DNA from: an uncultured Actinoplanes sp.
GTDB taxonomy: Bacteria > Actinomycetota > Actinomycetes > Mycobacteriales > Micromonosporaceae
Length of the DNA: 6,416 nt
Assembly: GCA_934667465.1 (NCBI GenBank)
Contig: CAKUMG010000355.1
Location: 1 to 6,416 of the forward strand
Reading direction: 5' to 3'
Shown one piece after another: positions 5,714 to 6,416 of this stretch. The notes under the pieces are model-generated. The model was not told where the DNA came from and made no database searches. It saw nothing but the letters and a program-made list of their open reading frames with translations. The position numbers and the translations under genes are program-made. The stretch's first letter is position 1, and every line of letters starts with the position of its first letter.

Positions 5714-6232
5714 TCAGATGTCGCGGCGCATCCGCCAGGTCCACACGTCGTCGTTCTCGGTGGAGCCCCAGGCCCGCCGGCGCTCGACCGGCGTGAAGCC
5801 GCGCGCCCGATAGAAGGGCAGCCCCTTCTCGTTGCCGTCGACCACCGAGACCCACATCTCGGTGGCCCCGCCGTCGCGCAGCAGCGACGTCACCCGGTCC
5901 AGCAGCAGCGTGCCCAGCCCCCGGTTGCGCGCCTCCGGGTCGAGATAGATGACGAAGAGCTCGCCGGTCCCGGGGGAGGTGATGCCGCCGCCCGCCGCGC
6001 CGAGGACCAGGCCGCCCTCCTCCACCACCTGATAGCCGTGCCAGCGCGGCGGCGCGGCGGCCACCTCGCGGGCGATGCGCTCGGCGTTGTAGTACTCGGC
6101 GATCGCCCGTTCGAGATAGTCCGGCGCCACCAGGCCCCGATAGGTGGCCCAGTAGGCGGTCGTGCAGATGGTGCGGATCGCATCGGCGTCACCCGCGACG
6201 GAGGCCCGCGCGAAGGCGGTGGCGGTAGTCAT
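5714..6232 (-). CDS. GNAT-family N-acetyltransferase
   Basis: A 172-residue single-domain GNAT protein, typical for the family, which transfers an acetyl group from acetyl-CoA to an amine on a small molecule or protein. The N-terminal strand-helix part is at about 5-50. The core strand ELFVIYLDPEARNRGLGT (91-108) carries the acetyl-CoA pyrophosphate-binding R-x-x-G-x-G (R102 to G107). The C-terminal motif has NEKGLPFYRARGF (134-146) with the usual tyrosine at 141. The substrate cannot be predicted. The ATG at 6232 has no ribosome site; TAAGCT lies seven bases upstream and includes the stop codon of the preceding gene, which ends only 10 bp away. Expression may therefore come from a leaderless promoter, from readthrough of the upstream gene, or both. 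Confidence 0.92.
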   Translation of the reverse strand: MTTATAFARASVAGDADAIRTICTTAYWATYRGLVAPDYLERAIAEYYNAERIAREVAAAPPRWHGYQVVEEGGLVLGAAGGGITSPGTGELFVIYLDPEARNRGLGTLLLDRVTSLLRDGGATEMWVSVVDGNEKGLPFYRARGFTPVERRRAWGSTENDDVWTWRMRRDI

Positions 6233-6239
6233 GAGCCGG

Positions 6240-6245
6240 AGCTTA
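6240..6245 (-). promoter_or_regulatory. Candidate -10 box (TAAGCT) overlapping the upstream stop codon
   Basis: TAAGCT on the minus strand fits TANNNT and ends seven bases before the acetyltransferase ATG, the same hexamer and spacing as before corA. Its first three bases are the TAA stop of the HATPase gene, so part of the match is forced by the stop codon. No clear -35 is visible upstream. Confidence 0.35.
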
Positions 6246-6416
6246 GGGGCGCTTCCGCACGGTGGCCCAGACCATCTTGCCCGCGGCGCTGGGCATGGCG
6301 CCCCAGGCGACCGCGTCCGCGTGGACGACGCGCAGGCCGTACCCGCGGTCGTCGAGCGGCCGGTCCGGGACGACCGGGGCGAGGGTGCGAATGCTGGGCA
6401 GCGTCGGGTCGCGGTC
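6243..6416 (-). CDS. RsbW-like HATPase-fold protein, C-terminal fragment (5' end outside window)
   Basis: Only the last 57 residues and the TAA lie in the window. The fragment contains RPLDDRGYGLRVVHADAVAW, in which RGYGL fits the G-rich ATP-lid box of GHKL/HATPase-fold proteins. It is followed by WGAMPSAAGKMVWATV, like the closing strands (WG...GK.VW) of the RsbW/SpoIIAB-type serine kinases and anti-sigma factors that are abundant in actinobacteria. These proteins bind ATP and control sigma factors or partner proteins. The N-box with the ATP/Mg ligand is outside the window, so activity cannot be judged. The frame is confirmed by an unbroken reading to the window edge with actinobacterial codon use. 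It precedes the acetyltransferase gene by 10 bp and may be cotranscribed with it. A different GHKL protein, for example the C-terminus of a PP2C-HATPase fusion, is possible. Confidence 0.65.
   Translation of the reverse strand, partial: DRDPTLPSIRTLAPVVPDRPLDDRGYGLRVVHADAVAWGAMPSAAGKMVWATVRKRP

Noticed and set aside
5596..5813. Small plus-strand frames in the convergent spacer running into the acetyltransferase gene
   Set aside because: Most of their length is antisense to the acetyltransferase, with Arg/Ser-rich composition and no ribosome site.

Overview
The window is very GC-rich DNA with strong third-position G/C bias, GTG as well as ATG starts, and start codons that mostly lack Shine-Dalgarno sequences. 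The gene families (WYL regulator, DrrA/DrrB-type exporter, RsbW-like ATPase) fit a high-GC actinobacterium. A Micromonosporaceae member such as an Actinoplanes relative is my best guess, but this is inference from gene style, not from a marker gene.

Layout: (1) 1-853, minus strand, the N-terminal two thirds or so of a polytopic membrane protein of the polysaccharide/oligosaccharide flippase type, cut by the window edge. (2) 854-999, a spacer holding an intrinsic terminator for the upstream unit (919-940) and a two-tier concentric dyad over the flippase start. (3) 1000-4331, minus strand, four closely packed genes read in the order ABC ATPase (DrrA type), ABC-2 permease (DrrB type), CorA divalent-cation channel and GrpB/UPF0157-family protein. 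The gaps are 3 bp, 24 bp and a 4-bp overlap. (4) 4332-4392, a divergent 61-bp control region with a near-perfect palindrome at its exact centre. (5) 4393-5571, plus strand, a WYL-domain transcription regulator carrying an in-frame minisatellite (about seven 18-bp units coding for PGSSG-type repeats) inside its WYL domain. (6) 5572-5713, a convergent spacer with no gene. (7) 5714-6232, minus strand, a GNAT acetyltransferase. (8) 6243-6416, minus strand, the C-terminal end of an RsbW-like HATPase-fold protein.

How the parts may work together: the WYL regulator most likely senses a small molecule and controls both itself and the divergent two-gene exporter through the central palindrome. corA and grpB lie downstream in the same direction and could be read from the exporter promoter. 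corA also has its own candidate leaderless promoter, so a separate corA-grpB unit ending at the 919-940 terminator is equally plausible. The acetyltransferase may be expressed with the upstream ATPase gene or from a promoter overlapping that gene's stop codon.

I see no mobile element, CRISPR array, rRNA or tRNA. The most unusual items are the repeat-expanded WYL regulator, the centred operator, a repeated TAAGCT-7 nt-ATG start architecture, and a 15-bp hairpin in the regulator's 3' end. No clear new multi-gene system is visible.
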